Positions 46,553 through 61,443 are shown, counted from the first letter of the stretch. The stretch: DNA of 64,000 bases from Brachynemurus nebulosus (GCA_035578155.1 JAPWDM010000004.1:38822803-38886802); one strand, 5' to 3'. Numbers and translations: made by a program. The notes: a model not told the origin generated them from the letters alone.

Positions 46553-48571
46553 TTGTTACGTTTTTTGTTAGAACTTTACACGACCCCTTAGTACCATGCT
46601 TAGTATATTTTCAAGGATATAAAAAAGGATATAAACGGACAAACACCGCTTCACTTGTGTCATTTCGTTTATTTTATTTTTAAATCACCACAGTTTAAAA
46701 AATTTTTATTGTAAATAATCTTGGATGGAACCTGAAAAAAAAATTGTAATAAATTACTATAATATTATTCAAATTTTACATCTTAATTTTAAATTATAAA
46801 TAACCTAGGGATATTACGTGTAGTGTTAAAGAAACTGTCTTGACCTGTCAGAATTAGTGATTTAGGGAAGTTTCAAACTCTGTGGTTGGTACCTACTAGT
46901 GTTCTTATAAAAACTACGAAATTGATTGGTGGGGGAACTGGAGAGGAAATGAAACGAGAATGAAGAAACGGGAGCTCTCTTTTGTACGGGCGTTCGATGG
47001 AGACGGACTTAGGTCCGACATGTTGGATTGCGGGGGGGAGGGGAGGGGCGGCACGGACATTGTTAATCTGGGGTGTCTGTTTCACCGTTCGCATAGGGCG
47101 GGAACCGTGTCGTGCCCACCGAAAGGAAAAGAAAAAAAATAGTTGAAAAATATAATGAACAATTTGGTTTTGGTTTTAAAAAAAAATAAAAAAATACGTT
47201 ACTGGTTTTGGAAACATAGAGGAATTATATTGGAATGTACTGGCGGTTGTCGGATTTTGAATTCACCACGTGGCAAGTCCAGGCATGGTAAGCTGAAAGA
47301 AAACTCACCTGGTGGATTATTGTACATTCTGTTTATTGCCCCAAACTGAACTGTTAAACGATGCACAATTATTGTGGATTTTGTTGCCGAGAAATTTTTG
47401 GAACGTCCGGTATTTCTTCGTCGGGACAGTGTCAACATATAGGAAATTAATGAATTGGACGCTTGTGTATAAGAGCGGTAATTTTTTTTATTGACTTTTC
47501 GTAAAAACATTTGCTAAAATAAGGCTACAATTTGTTAGGTAGGATTTTTGTATTTAGAAGTTCCATACTTACTTTTACGGTTAAGGTTATATTTCTAATT
47601 GTATTTTTGTTGTTAAATTATTGTAGACATTTATTGTTTTAAGGTTAGATCAGTGTAATTATTACTTTTAATTCGCAACAGTTTAAGATTGTTATCCTGT
47701 TATTAATCTTTTTTTTGAGGATGTAATAACACGCACTTAGTTAAAATAATTTATTTCGTAGGTGTACAATTTTACGCTGTTGTGGTTCACAAAAATTCAT
47801 ACAATTTTTTTTGTAGTATTAAACAGGACATTCGGATGATAAGTGGAGGTAGCTGGTGCAATTTTACGATCTGTTTATAATTTTTTCCCCTTTTTTGGAA
47901 CTTTTATGATAAAAGGAGGTGGCGCCAAATTTTATTTAGAAATTAAGAACTATTGCTACACGAAAAAGAAGAGTTTAGTTCAGTGAAACGAAACTGCGTG
48001 TTTGGGAAATATTATTTCGTCCAAATAAAATCTCGCAGTATCTCGCAGTAGAAAATGGAGTCACAGAAATTCATACATCGTTTCAATCCTTTTATGAATA
48101 TTACCGTAAAACACAACAAAACAAAATATTAAGTATATACCTACATGAATTAGGGCTTCCGTTGATTAAAATTTAATAATAATTTTAGTTGGTAGCTAGA
48201 TGTATAAATAATAGGTATTTTGTTTCCTAAGTGAATAAATTTTAATAAAAAAAAAAGAAATATTTTATCGCCATAGATTTTACCAATTGCAAGCATTATA
48301 TAATTTTTTAGACACATTTGAATGAAAGAAATCTGAACTGTAAGTAATATTTTAATTTTCACAGAAATTGAGAACCTCACAAAATAAATTATTAGTCAGA
48401 TTGCAAAATAAAGTCTTATTAAATTACGTAACTATTTGTATGAAGCAAAATTTAAAAATTAACTTACCTAAAATATTTTAAATGTATCATCAGGACATTT
48501 TGAAAACAAACAAATTTATATTACAATTTCCTTTGCACATTATTCCAAAAGCCATTTTCCACTATGCATAT
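46553..48571. other. No gene recognised; local GC-rich patch
   Basis: 46930-47120 is distinctly GC-rich (GGGGGGGAGGGGAGGGGCGG, CGGACTTAGGTCCG palindrome) against AT-rich flanks. At 47365-47440 a frame reads KRCTIIVDFVAEKFLERPVF, which looks protein-like, but it is bounded by stops and I cannot assign it. It could be a retroelement or host relic. Confidence 0.35.
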
Positions 48572-51125
<2,554 letters not shown>

Positions 51126-51420
51126 CATGTTACACAAATAATAGTGCATATTTTCAGAGCGAAGAGTAATTTTGCTCTAATTTTAAGTTATTTTACATGT
51201 TTTTGACCCCTTTTTTTATGAATAAATAAATAAGTGTGTTAGCTTTTATTTTTTTTTTCCACTAAGTATATACATAGTATTCAACTGAGTAATCTTTCGG
51301 CATTTGATATTCAGTTGAATATTAAAAAGTGGCCAAATATACGGAATATCGTATAGTCTCCGAATATTTGTTCTGAGTTTAATTTTACTTATGATTTTAT
51401 CCATTTTCAATAAATATTTC
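51126..51420. other. No gene recognised
   Basis: AT-rich spacer of about 300 bp. Nothing assigned. Confidence 0.4.
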
Positions 51421-51429
51421 TTTGCTAAG

Positions 51430-51660
51430 ACCAGTCAAGAAGCCGAGCCCACGTATGAACTGGTACTTGAGAATTGGTAGATCGGGAATTTAAATCCCGC
51501 GACGGGCTATCTCTGTGAAGGTTTTTCTGAAGTTTGCCTTCACAGTTTCAGATAAATATCGGCACAGTTATTTGACGAAGTTCCTGTAGATACCTGTACT
51601 TTCCAAATCCTAATCCACAAGCCCAGCCTGCTTTTCTTGCGCCCCACTCACAATATTAAC
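51430..51660 (+). repeat. Possible tRNA-derived SINE
   Basis: 51484-51500 reads CGGGA-ATTTAAA-TCCCG, a 5-bp stem with a 7-base loop like a tRNA T-arm, preceded by GAACTGGTACTTGAGAATTG and followed by CGACGGGC, which could pair with an upstream GCCC. The tRNA-like head is too short for a real tRNA (about 61 bases between the pairing ends). An unrelated body follows, ending before an AT-rich stretch. Tentative. Confidence 0.35.
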
Positions 51661-51720
51661 AATTAATATAGCATTAATTTTTTATGTAGAATCTTTATTT
51701 TTTAAAAGAAATTTTAAGAA

Positions 51721-51733
51721 CTATTATTATTAC

Positions 51734-51779
<46 letters not shown>
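51721..51779. repeat. (TTA)n array, 3' flank of the LINE
   Basis: ATT/TTA trinucleotides with one ACT interruption near 51731, ending where the LINE 3' end begins. Confidence 0.97.
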
Positions 51780-54700
51780 GACTTTTACGCCAACCTGGCG
51801 CTCACTACTCAGTAGGACAGTACTGGGTAACATTCACCTATACCGGCATTATGCAAGGTATTAGGCTCTGTGGAAGGGTAATGTGCCAAACCAATCCGTA
51901 AAAGTACCGTAGTACATTCACGGACGGGTTTGTCACATCACTCCTTATATTGTTGTTGTTGTTGCTTGAAACGAGGTGTTATGCGTCTATTTTGGTGTAT
52001 ACTGGTTCGTACGACGAGACTTTTGTGGGAGCGTAGATGTTGGCTCAATGACAGACGGCTGTGAATGCCTAGTTCGCTTTCGTGTCCTCAGATGGTAGGT
52101 AGGAGTAGGGACAGAGGGAAGGGAAAGGACTGTTTGTGTTTGTGTGGGTGTTTGTGTATGTGTGTGTGTTTGTGTATGTGTGTGGATGTGCCTTTCTATT
52201 TTACGTTTCTTGGTGTAGATGTTTTCTGGTTCATCAAATTGCTCATTAAGATCGGGTGTTCCTGGAACTGCGCGTTTAGATGGTACAGAGGTTGACGGAC
52301 CTTGTGTGTTATTGAATTGGGGAGGATTGTGCACCAGAGCGGTAACAGTGACAGTGCGGCAGTTGTTCGATCCCCCCTCTTCATCAGACGAATCTGGATC
52401 TGTATGTGTGTTAAGTGTTTGTCTTTCAGTGTTAGTGTATTGTGTGTTTATGTATGTGTGTTGTGTGTCTGTAAGATGAGTGTCAGTGTATTGTTCGCTC
52501 ACTGTAGATGGCTCAGATGGAGTAGAAGCAGGTCTTGTGCTTTCACATATCGCAGTCGGATTCGTATTACTGAGGAACTTCCGTACTATACGACACGTGT
52601 TTATGATCACTGCCTTTTGCATAGTGACATATGTGTATTTTGGGAGACCCAAGAGGCTCAAACTATTATGTAGTGTGTGTGGAATGACCCCGGTGGCACT
52701 GAGCACTATTGGAACGATGTGGACATGTTCCATTCGCCATTGTTGTTTTATTTCGGCTGCGAGGTCAGTGTATTTATCCAATTTAACTGCGTGTGTTTTT
52801 TGTAAGTTGTGTGTATTTGGAACCGCAATATCGATCAGATAGGTTGTCTTAGTGTTTTTCATTACGAAGGTGATATCTGGTCGATTATGATTTATGGTCT
52901 TATCTGTAATAATCGACCGATCCCAGTAAAGTCTACAGGAGTCATTCTCCGCTACTACTTTTGGTGTGAGCTTGTAGTAAGGTGTTTTATCGGTTATAAC
53001 GTGGTGCTTAACAGCTAGTTTCTGGTATATGATTTTGCCAACCTGGTCGTGACGGTGTTTGTATTCGGACTGAGCGAGCTGAGTACAGGCAGCTGTGATG
53101 TGTTGGATCGTTTCAGGTTTGGAATGGCATCTCCGGCATGAGTCAGATGTTATTGACGAGTCACGAAGTATGTATTTTGAGTAATTCTTTGTATGAATTA
53201 CTTGATCTTGTATAGCTAGCATGAATCCTTCAGTCTCCGGGAAAAGACTTCCTTGACTCAACCAGGCGTGCGACGCTGCTTTGTCGACGTTACTCTGATT
53301 AAGTTCATGTGGATGTCTCCCATGTAAAGGCTTCCGAATCCATTGCTGAATTTTGTCCTCCCTCGTGACCAAACGGCAAAAACTATCTGGCATTTCTGTG
53401 TGTGAGACGTTTAATGGTGTGTATGCCTTGTCGGCTTGGACTATTGCATTGTGTAAGTGTGATGTGTGTGTTTTGGTGTAAAAGTATTCTCGCAAGTTAT
53501 GAACCTGTTTATTATGCGTGTTCCTTATGTCTATAAGACCTCGACCCCCTTCGGCTCTTGGCAGCGTCAATCGTTCTATCGCTGCTTTGGGATGATGAAT
53601 TCTGTATTTGGTCATAAGGACGCGGGTCTTGATCTCGATGTTTGTCAAGTCCGTAGGCGTCCATTTGATTACCCCAAATGAGTATGTTAGCACCGGAACT
53701 GCGTAGGTGTTAATTGCTTTGATGGTTTTTTTTCCATCAAGGTGGGTGTTCAGTAATCTCCGTACACGCGTTAGGTATTGCTGCATCAGGTGTTGTTTTA
53801 CAGCGCTGTGATCTATACGTTCGTCCTGATTGAATCCGAGATACCGGTACGACTCTCCCTCGTCCATGGGCTGCATAACAGACTCTGGTTCGAGTTCGAA
53901 TACGACCGCATCTCGTTTTCCTCCAGAACGACATTGTGTTCGACATTTATCGATTCCGAACTCCATACAGAGGTCTCGCGAAACCTCGTTGGAAAGTCCC
54001 AGCAGCTGCTGTAATTGATGTTTAGTAGCTGCATAGATCTTAATATCATCCATGTACATTAGATGTGAAATGGTATGGCGCGAATTCGTTTGCGTACCTA
54101 CATTGTAACCGTATTTGGTTTCATTTAACAGGCGGGAAAGTGGATTCATTGCGAGAGAAAACCATAATGGACTCAATGAGTCGCCTTGGAATATGCCGCG
54201 TCTTACTTGAATAAGGTCGCTTGTTGTTTTTTCATTACCAATACTTAAATGTAAGGTCGTTTGCCAGTCGGACATGATCGTTCCAAGGAAGTTCACGATA
54301 CTTGGGTGTATTTTGTACAGCTCCAATACTCTCCGTAACCAGGAGTGCGGGACCGAATCAAATGCCTTTTTATAATCAATAAACGCTGTGTACAGGTTAC
54401 GTTTTCTCCCTTTCGCTTGTTCCAGTACTACGGAGTCAATCAGAAGCTGCTCTTTGCAGCCTTGTGACCTCTTTCGACATCCCTTTTGTTCTTCTGTCAG
54501 TATGGTGTTAATCTGACAATGCTCATTGATCTTTTCTGCCAGACAGGACGTCAATATCTTATACACTGTAGGCAAGCAGGTGATAGGCCTATAATTCGCA
54601 GGATTTTTTGTATCACTGTTTTTAGATTTCATGTATGTGATACCCTGCGTTAGGAACTTCGGTGTCAGGTTTGGTGTTCTTATAAATAGTGTAAAGTGTT

Positions 54701-56286
54701 CAGCGAGATACTTGTGTGTTGATATAAAGTGTTTGAGCCAGTAGTTTTGTATGTTGTCGATGCCAGGTGCTTTCCAGTTATGCGATCTCTGTAAAGCTCT
54801 GGAGACGTCCTCTGTAGTAATGTCCGTATAGGGCATCTCCGGAAGATGTTCGTTATTCCTGCACTCTGTATCGATCCAGCTGGCTTTGTCATTATGGTCA
54901 ATGGTGTTGGACCATATATTCGCCCAGAAACTATGGAGTGCGTTCTTCTCCGGTAGACCATTACTGTCAGTTACCGTGTTCGTTAGAGACTGATAAAACC
55001 GTCTCTCGTTTCTGCTGAACGCTTGGTTTTGTCGTCTGCGTTCAGTACTGGTCTTATATCTTCGTAAGCGCTTCGCTAGTGCTGTTAATTTTTGGTGAAG
55101 CGTATCTCTGATCTCTGTGAGTGTTTTATTGGGTTCCTCGTATTGTGTGTGTACTGTGTGTTTATGTCGTAATATGTCGTGTATGTGTTTGTTGAGCCGC
55201 TTGGACCTCGTACCCTGTTGGTATTGTGTGATCCTGCCGAGGTTGCATCGGATGTTGCTGATGCGTTTATTCAATCGTGTTTCCCAGGTAGGAGTTTTGT
55301 GTTCCTTCGAGTTGTGCGCTACAGGTGGTGTTACATCGGACCCGTTACAACGTATAGCTGCAACGGCTCCACAATAGATAGCTGTGTGTAACTCGATAAA
55401 ATTGTCACAGGTTTCTACATGTTTAGGCAGTATTATATTATTTAATATCTCAACGATCTCAGCCAATCTACGTGAGGTGTGTTGTTTAGGCAACAAGTAC
55501 CTATGTGTGGGGTCTGTCCCTTCAAATTCAGTAAGCGCTGTGTTAAATTCCAGTTCGATCTTTTGCAGTAGGGTGTCATTTACTTCTGTCTCATGGTGGT
55601 CAGGCTCATTCTCGACAAGTTGTTGAGTGTCGTTTTGTGTGGGGCTCTCCATTTCTGGTGGGCCGTCGTCCTGACTTTCTTCATTTTGAGCAAATTGATG
55701 TGCGACTTGTGTTTTAATCGTGTTTATGAGGGAGGAAGGGATAAGGTTATTGGTAAAAATGACACGTTTTTGGTCTGCCAGTCTCTGTTCAGTGACGCGA
55801 CTAAGGTGAGGGTAGGTGCGCGCGAACTCTTGATGTAATTTCGTACGGTAACCAGTTTTGTCCGTTTCAAGTCTAGTAACTTGGAAGTATGTGCGTACGA
55901 TGAATTCATTCAGTTCATCTGTCCAATGCATACGCACACGCTTCTTACCAGCTTTAGTGGTCCCCAAAGAATGCTCTGAGGAAACACTTAAAGTCGGCTG
56001 AGCCAAAGGTGTTGGGGGCTCTGTAAGTAGGGCAGTAGTATTTTGGCTGAAGGTGTTATTACAGCTGACAGGTGGCTGCCTAGAACCCAGCCTGTCGTCA
56101 CCGCGATCTAAACTGTCACATTCAGTGGTGACCCTGATGCGCCCGGTCGCTCCACCGGCAGCGGCATTTTTCCGAGGCTTTTTGCTTTTATTCACCATCC
56201 TAATGGGGTGTCCTTTTAGTCGCCTTTTACGACAAGCAGGACTTACTGTGGGCAAATTCTGCAAAGTGAAGCCCCCATCCACAGGG
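51780..56286 (-). mobile_element. R4/Dong-like non-LTR retrotransposon in a TTA repeat
   Basis: A 4.5-kb element lies between (TTA)n arrays at 51721-51779 and 56287-56355. It consists of one long frame, a 3' untranslated stretch of about 205 bp (51780-51986) and almost no 5' leader. The encoded protein has an N-terminal DNA-binding region, RT and a C-terminal restriction-like endonuclease, the layout of R2/R4-type LINEs. Dong in silkworm is known to insert in TAA repeats. A truncated copy at 16794-17215 has the same flank. There is no poly-A tail; the 3' end runs straight into the repeat. Confidence 0.92.
51987..56282 (-). CDS. R4/Dong-like LINE protein (RT + restriction-like endonuclease)
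   Basis: An uninterrupted 1431-codon frame. The codon at 56282 is GTG; the first ATG is at 56198 (residue 29, MVNKSKKPRKN), and the frame stays open upstream into the AAT array, so the true start is uncertain. Residues 115-185 contain W-x2-EL-x2-FI / YP..SRVTEQRLADQKR, a Myb/homeo-like DNA-binding region. RT spans roughly 545-790, with NPANYRPITC, AFIDYKKAFDSVPH and YMDD at 743-746. A CCHC knuckle follows at 1049-1066 (C-x2-C-x8-H-x4-C), then the endonuclease RPD (1134-1136), Asp1151 and a conserved Lys-rich KLDKY. The last 190 residues are low-complexity (THTHTQT). All catalytic motifs are intact, so it may be active. It differs from AP-endonuclease LINEs, which have the nuclease at the N-terminus. 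Confidence 0.92.
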   Translation of the reverse strand: MDGGFTLQNLPTVSPACRKRRLKGHPIRMVNKSKKPRKNAAAGGATGRIRVTTECDSLDRGDDRLGSRQPPVSCNNTFSQNTTALLTEPPTPLAQPTLSVSSEHSLGTTKAGKKRVRMHWTDELNEFIVRTYFQVTRLETDKTGYRTKLHQEFARTYPHLSRVTEQRLADQKRVIFTNNLIPSSLINTIKTQVAHQFAQNEESQDDGPPEMESPTQNDTQQLVENEPDHHETEVNDTLLQKIELEFNTALTEFEGTDPTHRYLLPKQHTSRRLAEIVEILNNIILPKHVETCDNFIELHTAIYCGAVAAIRCNGSDVTPPVAHNSKEHKTPTWETRLNKRISNIRCNLGRITQYQQGTRSKRLNKHIHDILRHKHTVHTQYEEPNKTLTEIRDTLHQKLTALAKRLRRYKTSTERRRQNQAFSRNERRFYQSLTNTVTDSNGLPEKNALHSFWANIWSNTIDHNDKASWIDTECRNNEHLPEMPYTDITTEDVSRALQRSHNWKAPGIDNIQNYWLKHFISTHKYLAEHFTLFIRTPNLTPKFLTQGITYMKSKNSDTKNPANYRPITCLPTVYKILTSCLAEKINEHCQINTILTEEQKGCRKRSQGCKEQLLIDSVVLEQAKGRKRNLYTAFIDYKKAFDSVPHSWLRRVLELYKIHPSIVNFLGTIMSDWQTTLHLSIGNEKTTSDLIQVRRGIFQGDSLSPLWFSLAMNPLSRLLNETKYGYNVGTQTNSRHTISHLMYMDDIKIYAATKHQLQQLLGLSNEVSRDLCMEFGIDKCRTQCRSGGKRDAVVFELEPESVMQPMDEGESYRYLGFNQDERIDHSAVKQHLMQQYLTRVRRLLNTHLDGKKTIKAINTYAVPVLTYSFGVIKWTPTDLTNIEIKTRVLMTKYRIHHPKAAIERLTLPRAEGGRGLIDIRNTHNKQVHNLREYFYTKTHTSHLHNAIVQADKAYTPLNVSHTEMPDSFCRLVTREDKIQQWIRKPLHGRHPHELNQSNVDKAASHAWLSQGSLFPETEGFMLAIQDQVIHTKNYSKYILRDSSITSDSCRRCHSKPETIQHITAACTQLAQSEYKHRHDQVGKIIYQKLAVKHHVITDKTPYYKLTPKVVAENDSCRLYWDRSIITDKTINHNRPDITFVMKNTKTTYLIDIAVPNTHNLQKTHAVKLDKYTDLAAEIKQQWRMEHVHIVPIVLSATGVIPHTLHNSLSLLGLPKYTYVTMQKAVIINTCRIVRKFLSNTNPTAICESTRPASTPSEPSTVSEQYTDTHLTDTQHTYINTQYTNTERQTLNTHTDPDSSDEEGGSNNCRTVTVTALVHNPPQFNNTQGPSTSVPSKRAVPGTPDLNEQFDEPENIYTKKRKIERHIHTHTQTHTHTQTPTQTQTVLSLPSVPTPTYHLRTRKRTRHSQPSVIEPTSTLPQKSRRTNQYTPK

Positions 56287-56288
56287 CG

Positions 56289-56345
<57 letters not shown>

Positions 56346-56355
56346 GTTATTATTA
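56287..56355. repeat. (TTA)n array, 5' flank of the LINE
   Basis: TTA trinucleotides with one TTG near 56345. On the minus strand, in phase with the LINE frame, they read as Asn codons. Confidence 0.97.
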
Positions 56356-56939
56356 TTCTGTAAAATTATTATCGAATATTTTTCGAAAATTATTATCTGT
56401 AAAAAATAATTCGAATTTTATTGAAGTAGGGTAGACCGGGGCATGTTGACGTAGTTTTTAGTTTTTAGTTATTCTAATTTTTTGTATTGCAGCTATTTAT
56501 ATAGTTTTTATACTCAATTATAACTTGATTGTTAACCTTCATTTTGACGCCTACGAAGAGCTTCCTATTATTAAACGTTTTTAGATACTCAGCTTATGTT
56601 TGAGTGATGTCATCTGTGTAAATATGCCCCCTTTAGGGGACATGTTTACACAGTACCTGGGGTAAGTTTACACATTTCTAAAATGAAAAAAATTAAGAGT
56701 AATAACTGTAAAAAACACAAATATATATGCGAATCGATTTTATTAGCAAAAAATAATAATAATAATAATAATAAAATATAAAACTTCAAATACTAAAAAG
56801 TATAAAATAACGAAAAATTGAAAATTAATATAAAAATTATTATGAAATAATGGGTAGGATCTACACATCGGCTAGAATGGCACATTCAAAATTGCTTTCA
56901 CAGTTCATGCATTACAGGAAAAATTCAATCAGTTTCAAT

Positions 56940-57290
56940 GAACCTACAGTTATCATGTGTCTATCTCTTGCACTATATGCATTGTATCCAGTATGCACCA
57001 AGTTTAGAATTTCTGAATCGTTTCAAGCAGTATATACAAGCACAGTTCTCATCGTCATTTTCAATATACGATTCACATGAACCGTTATCTTTTTGTTTTG
57101 TAATTTTTACTTTTCTTGTATCTTTTCTTTTATCTTTTTAGAGCAAAGCAATTTTTATTTCCGTTTTCTTCTTATTCTTGAAAATATCTTTTTTTTTATC
57201 GTTTCTTCCTGCTTTCACCAGTTCTTTTTCTTGAATCTGTTTTCTTATAGTCACACATCTTCTGGCGTTGAAAAAATCTAATACCAGATG
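56940..57290 (-). pseudogene. Relic of transposase C-terminus with PHD-like finger
   Basis: The minus strand from 57290 reads FQRQKMCDYKKTDSRKRTGE, a lysine-rich linker, then CESYIENDDENCACIYCLKR then FRNSKLGAYWIQCI, a stop, CKR, a stop, THDNC. The C-x-C..C-x2-C..WI-x-C-x2-C-x2-(W)-x-H-x2-C order is the same PHD-like finger as in element B, with two stops (one replacing the Trp). The DDE domain is not recognisable upstream, where the D copy interrupts. Dead remnant of the parent transposase. Confidence 0.55.
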
Positions 57291-57547
57291 TTGCAGCGAT
57301 GGGACGGACCACATTCGGAAGAAAGCGTTGATAAATCAACAAATAAAACACGATTTAAAGAATGTGCCTTGTATAAACCGGCCCTTTCGGCATATTTTCA
57401 ACAAAATATAACCTATAAATTTTTAGTCGAATTTTTCCTTGAAAAAATTAGACTTATACAGTCTATACGACAGGAACGGCGAGAGGCGAGAGTAGGGGCG
57501 CTATCCATTTTCGGACCCGTAGAACACGAATATGTAGAAAAAAATTT

Positions 57548-58371
<824 letters not shown>

Positions 58372-60037
58372 GCCACCTTTTAATTTGTGTAGGGCCCCCC
58401 TATGGAAGTTAAGAGATAAAATTTAGTAAGTGGGGCTCATTTTCGAGGCACCTCATACTATTAAAGCGGGGTCAAATTTTGGGAAAATTTTTGATCCGAC
58501 CCAAATTTAAGGGGGTGGTGGGGGGCGGTAAAACAATAAAACTTTTCCAAACCGGTTGGAAATAATGTTTCGGTGAATTTTCTGCAACATATCCAAATTC
58601 AGCTTCCTAAGATGATTTGGAGGGATACAGGGGGAAAAAACGATTTTAGCTGGATCTAACAGGCCCCCAGCCCCCCACAATTAACGTAGAGGGTTGAAAT
58701 TTGGTGTGTTGATAAAGTTCGCGCCTAGGTTGTGCTTTTTGGAGGTTTTAATAATTTACCCCCACCCCCCTCATTTTTAAGCTACAATTTCATGCTTTTT
58801 CGACGTTTTCGAAGTTTGTACCACTCGCACAGGTCACCCAAATAAACCTAGAGGGCTGAAATTTTGTATTCGGATTGAGTTAGTATCAAGGGGATGCCTT
58901 TTGGGGGTCTCGACTCTTAACCCCTACCCCCACCATTTTTATACCAAAAAGAACATGATTTTTCTTGTTTTTTAACAGTTTCGTTCAGGTCAAAATCTCC
59001 CCAAATAAACCTAGAGGGCTGAAATTTTGTGTACAGGTTAAGCTAATAGCCAGACACTGCTTTTTGGAGGTTTCAACTTTCAACCCTTACCTCCACGATT
59101 TTTACGCCAATATTTCCTTAATTTTTTTGCTTTTTTTCTAACACATCTAGATACTCTCTAAGGAAACCTAGAGGGCTGAAATTTTGTACGTGTATTCAGT
59201 TAGTATCCAGCTAGTACCTTTTAGGGAGTCCACATTACTTTTCCCCCCACTTCTCCCATTTTTACATCGCAATTGAATGCTATTGTTAAATGTGTTTTAA
59301 ATGCATTATTTTTATTCTAAATACAAGTAGGCGAATAGTAATTTTAAAAAATTTAAAAAAAAAAGTGAGTTTACTTTTGTGACAAATGAAATACATACAT
59401 ATTAAGTAATTTAAAAATGTTATTAAAGTCACTGTTTATTTATAAATTAGGAATTTTGGATTTTTATTATTTATAAAATAGAAATTTTGGATTTTTTGGA
59501 AAGAAAAAATATCTTCATAATGGCCTTCCAGTTTACCACTTAAGTTCCTTTTTTTTAATATTTAAAAATAAAGCACAAAGGCAATTGGCGGATAAGCATG
59601 GGTAGGAATGCACTCGTACGAATTGTGTTGACTTTTTCCCTGCTAAGTGTTATCGCCACAAAATTGAAATTTACTAAGATTCAACCCTTAAAAACTTAAA
59701 ACCTTTTTTTAAAACCCCGATCAACCGGACCCTCATCATCAATTTTGAAGCCACCAAAATGACAAATCGCTTGTGGACTTTCAATTACATTTCACTTGTA
59801 GACATTCAATACCGAAGATGAAAGGAAAAATTCGACTTCCGTGATGGGGCACCGCTGCTCACGGCGTTTTTTTTTTTAATGAGATTAACATTTAACAAAC
59901 TATCTTAAAATAGTGGCAAAAGAACGGCCTAACAAGATAATCCATAATGAATTTTAAAGATCTAATAGTAATAATTACTATTCACACGAAGATAGTAGTG
60001 TATCAAACTTGTACCAAACTTGCCCCGGTCTACCCTA

Positions 60038-61443
60038 ATTTAAAATATATAGTAGTAAAAAATGTTTCTAGACGGCTAAAAACTTTTCATTTTAACTTAG
60101 TTTTTACAATAATTGACTATTAAATAAGTATAATAAAAATAAAGGAATATATAAAATGAGATGAAACATTTTCAAACTTGTCTTTAAATCAATATTTCTT
60201 TTTTCTTTTCTAAATCAAAACTTGTAAAACTATCCAAAGTTTGTCGACAACTTTCCTAATTAATATTTTATAACAATACGATGTTCAAACAAAGTTTTTG
60301 ATCAAATATAATGTAGTAAGAAATTACTAACTGCTCTACCAACTCCTAAAATAATGTTTTACTTAAAATTTTTTTTTTCTAATGACCACATTACTCTGAT
60401 AAGAACTTAGTTCTAATAAGAGCAAAATATTTGGAAGAAGAAATTGATCGAATAATAATAGTTTCAAAAATATTACAAAAATAATTTAATATTTTAAATA
60501 ATCTGCTTTAAAAAGTTATTAGCCGAATTTTTCCAACAATTAAATCGACGAAAAATACAAACCGTTGAACTTCACTAAATCACTTTTATGATATTTAAAT
60601 ATTTTTTATTTCGATTTCATTTTGCTAGTTTCCGCACAAATGTCGTTAGGTCGTTTTTACTGCCTATTCATATGCCCTATTTATGTGCAATTAATACTAG
60701 CATAATATTTTTTTCGCTAGTAATAAAACAAACTATCGTCTATTTTTTCACTATTTTATTTATGCAGTCAAAAGTACAATTACGAAGAAAATTATTATCA
60801 CGTAATGCAAGACTTAGGTATACAGTAATAGAATATCACGTACCTCACTAAGGTTGTAAGTTGCGTATTACACACGAGCGGAAAAATTACGCAAGTACCA
60901 GCGAGTGCCTAGAATTGCGCGAGTGTATAATATGTCTCAGAATCCAATTATGTACTACTACTTATATTTTATCTACGATTAATACGAAATTCACAATAAA
61001 TAATATAAATTTGGTACGAGTATACTACACTGAAATTATGTCGAACTGTATTAAAAACAAATGCCAAGCTTGAGTTGTTTGGTAAACATTTTGTATAGAT
61101 TTCAATAAAGTCTACATAGTATAAAGATTAATAAAATTATAGTAAGCTGTGGTTCTTTACACAAAGACGTGCGTAAAGTACAATATTTTGCAAGGCTCTA
61201 TGTAAAATGTAGCTTACCTTTTGTGTAATAAATAAGCAATTTCATGGTAACCGTAAATAAAAAAGTTAATCAACAACTCGTATGGAATTGACATTTGCTG
61301 TAAAAAATCTATCTAGGTAAGCTATGTTTAACACACGTACTACGTAATTTTATATGTTACACACGATTGCGTGTAAAAATTATTCTGTGTAGGTTTTGTA
61401 TTAAAATCTCTACAAAATTTCTACTTAAAACTGGTATTTGTTA
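60038..61443. other. No gene recognised
   Basis: AT-rich. The 87-codon frame at 60588-60851 is Phe/Ile-rich without a motif. The small palindrome AGAACTTAGTTCT lies at about 60402-60414. Confidence 0.4.

Noticed and set aside
51484..51500. A functional tRNA gene at the T-arm-like hairpin
   Set aside because: The tRNA-like region is too short, lacks a recognisable anticodon arm and has a non-canonical T-loop (ATTTAAA).
52065..52842. Plus-strand frames of 70-123 codons opposite the LINE gene (also at 53400-56400)
   Set aside because: They are shadows of the minus-strand LINE coding sequence, with no recognisable domains.
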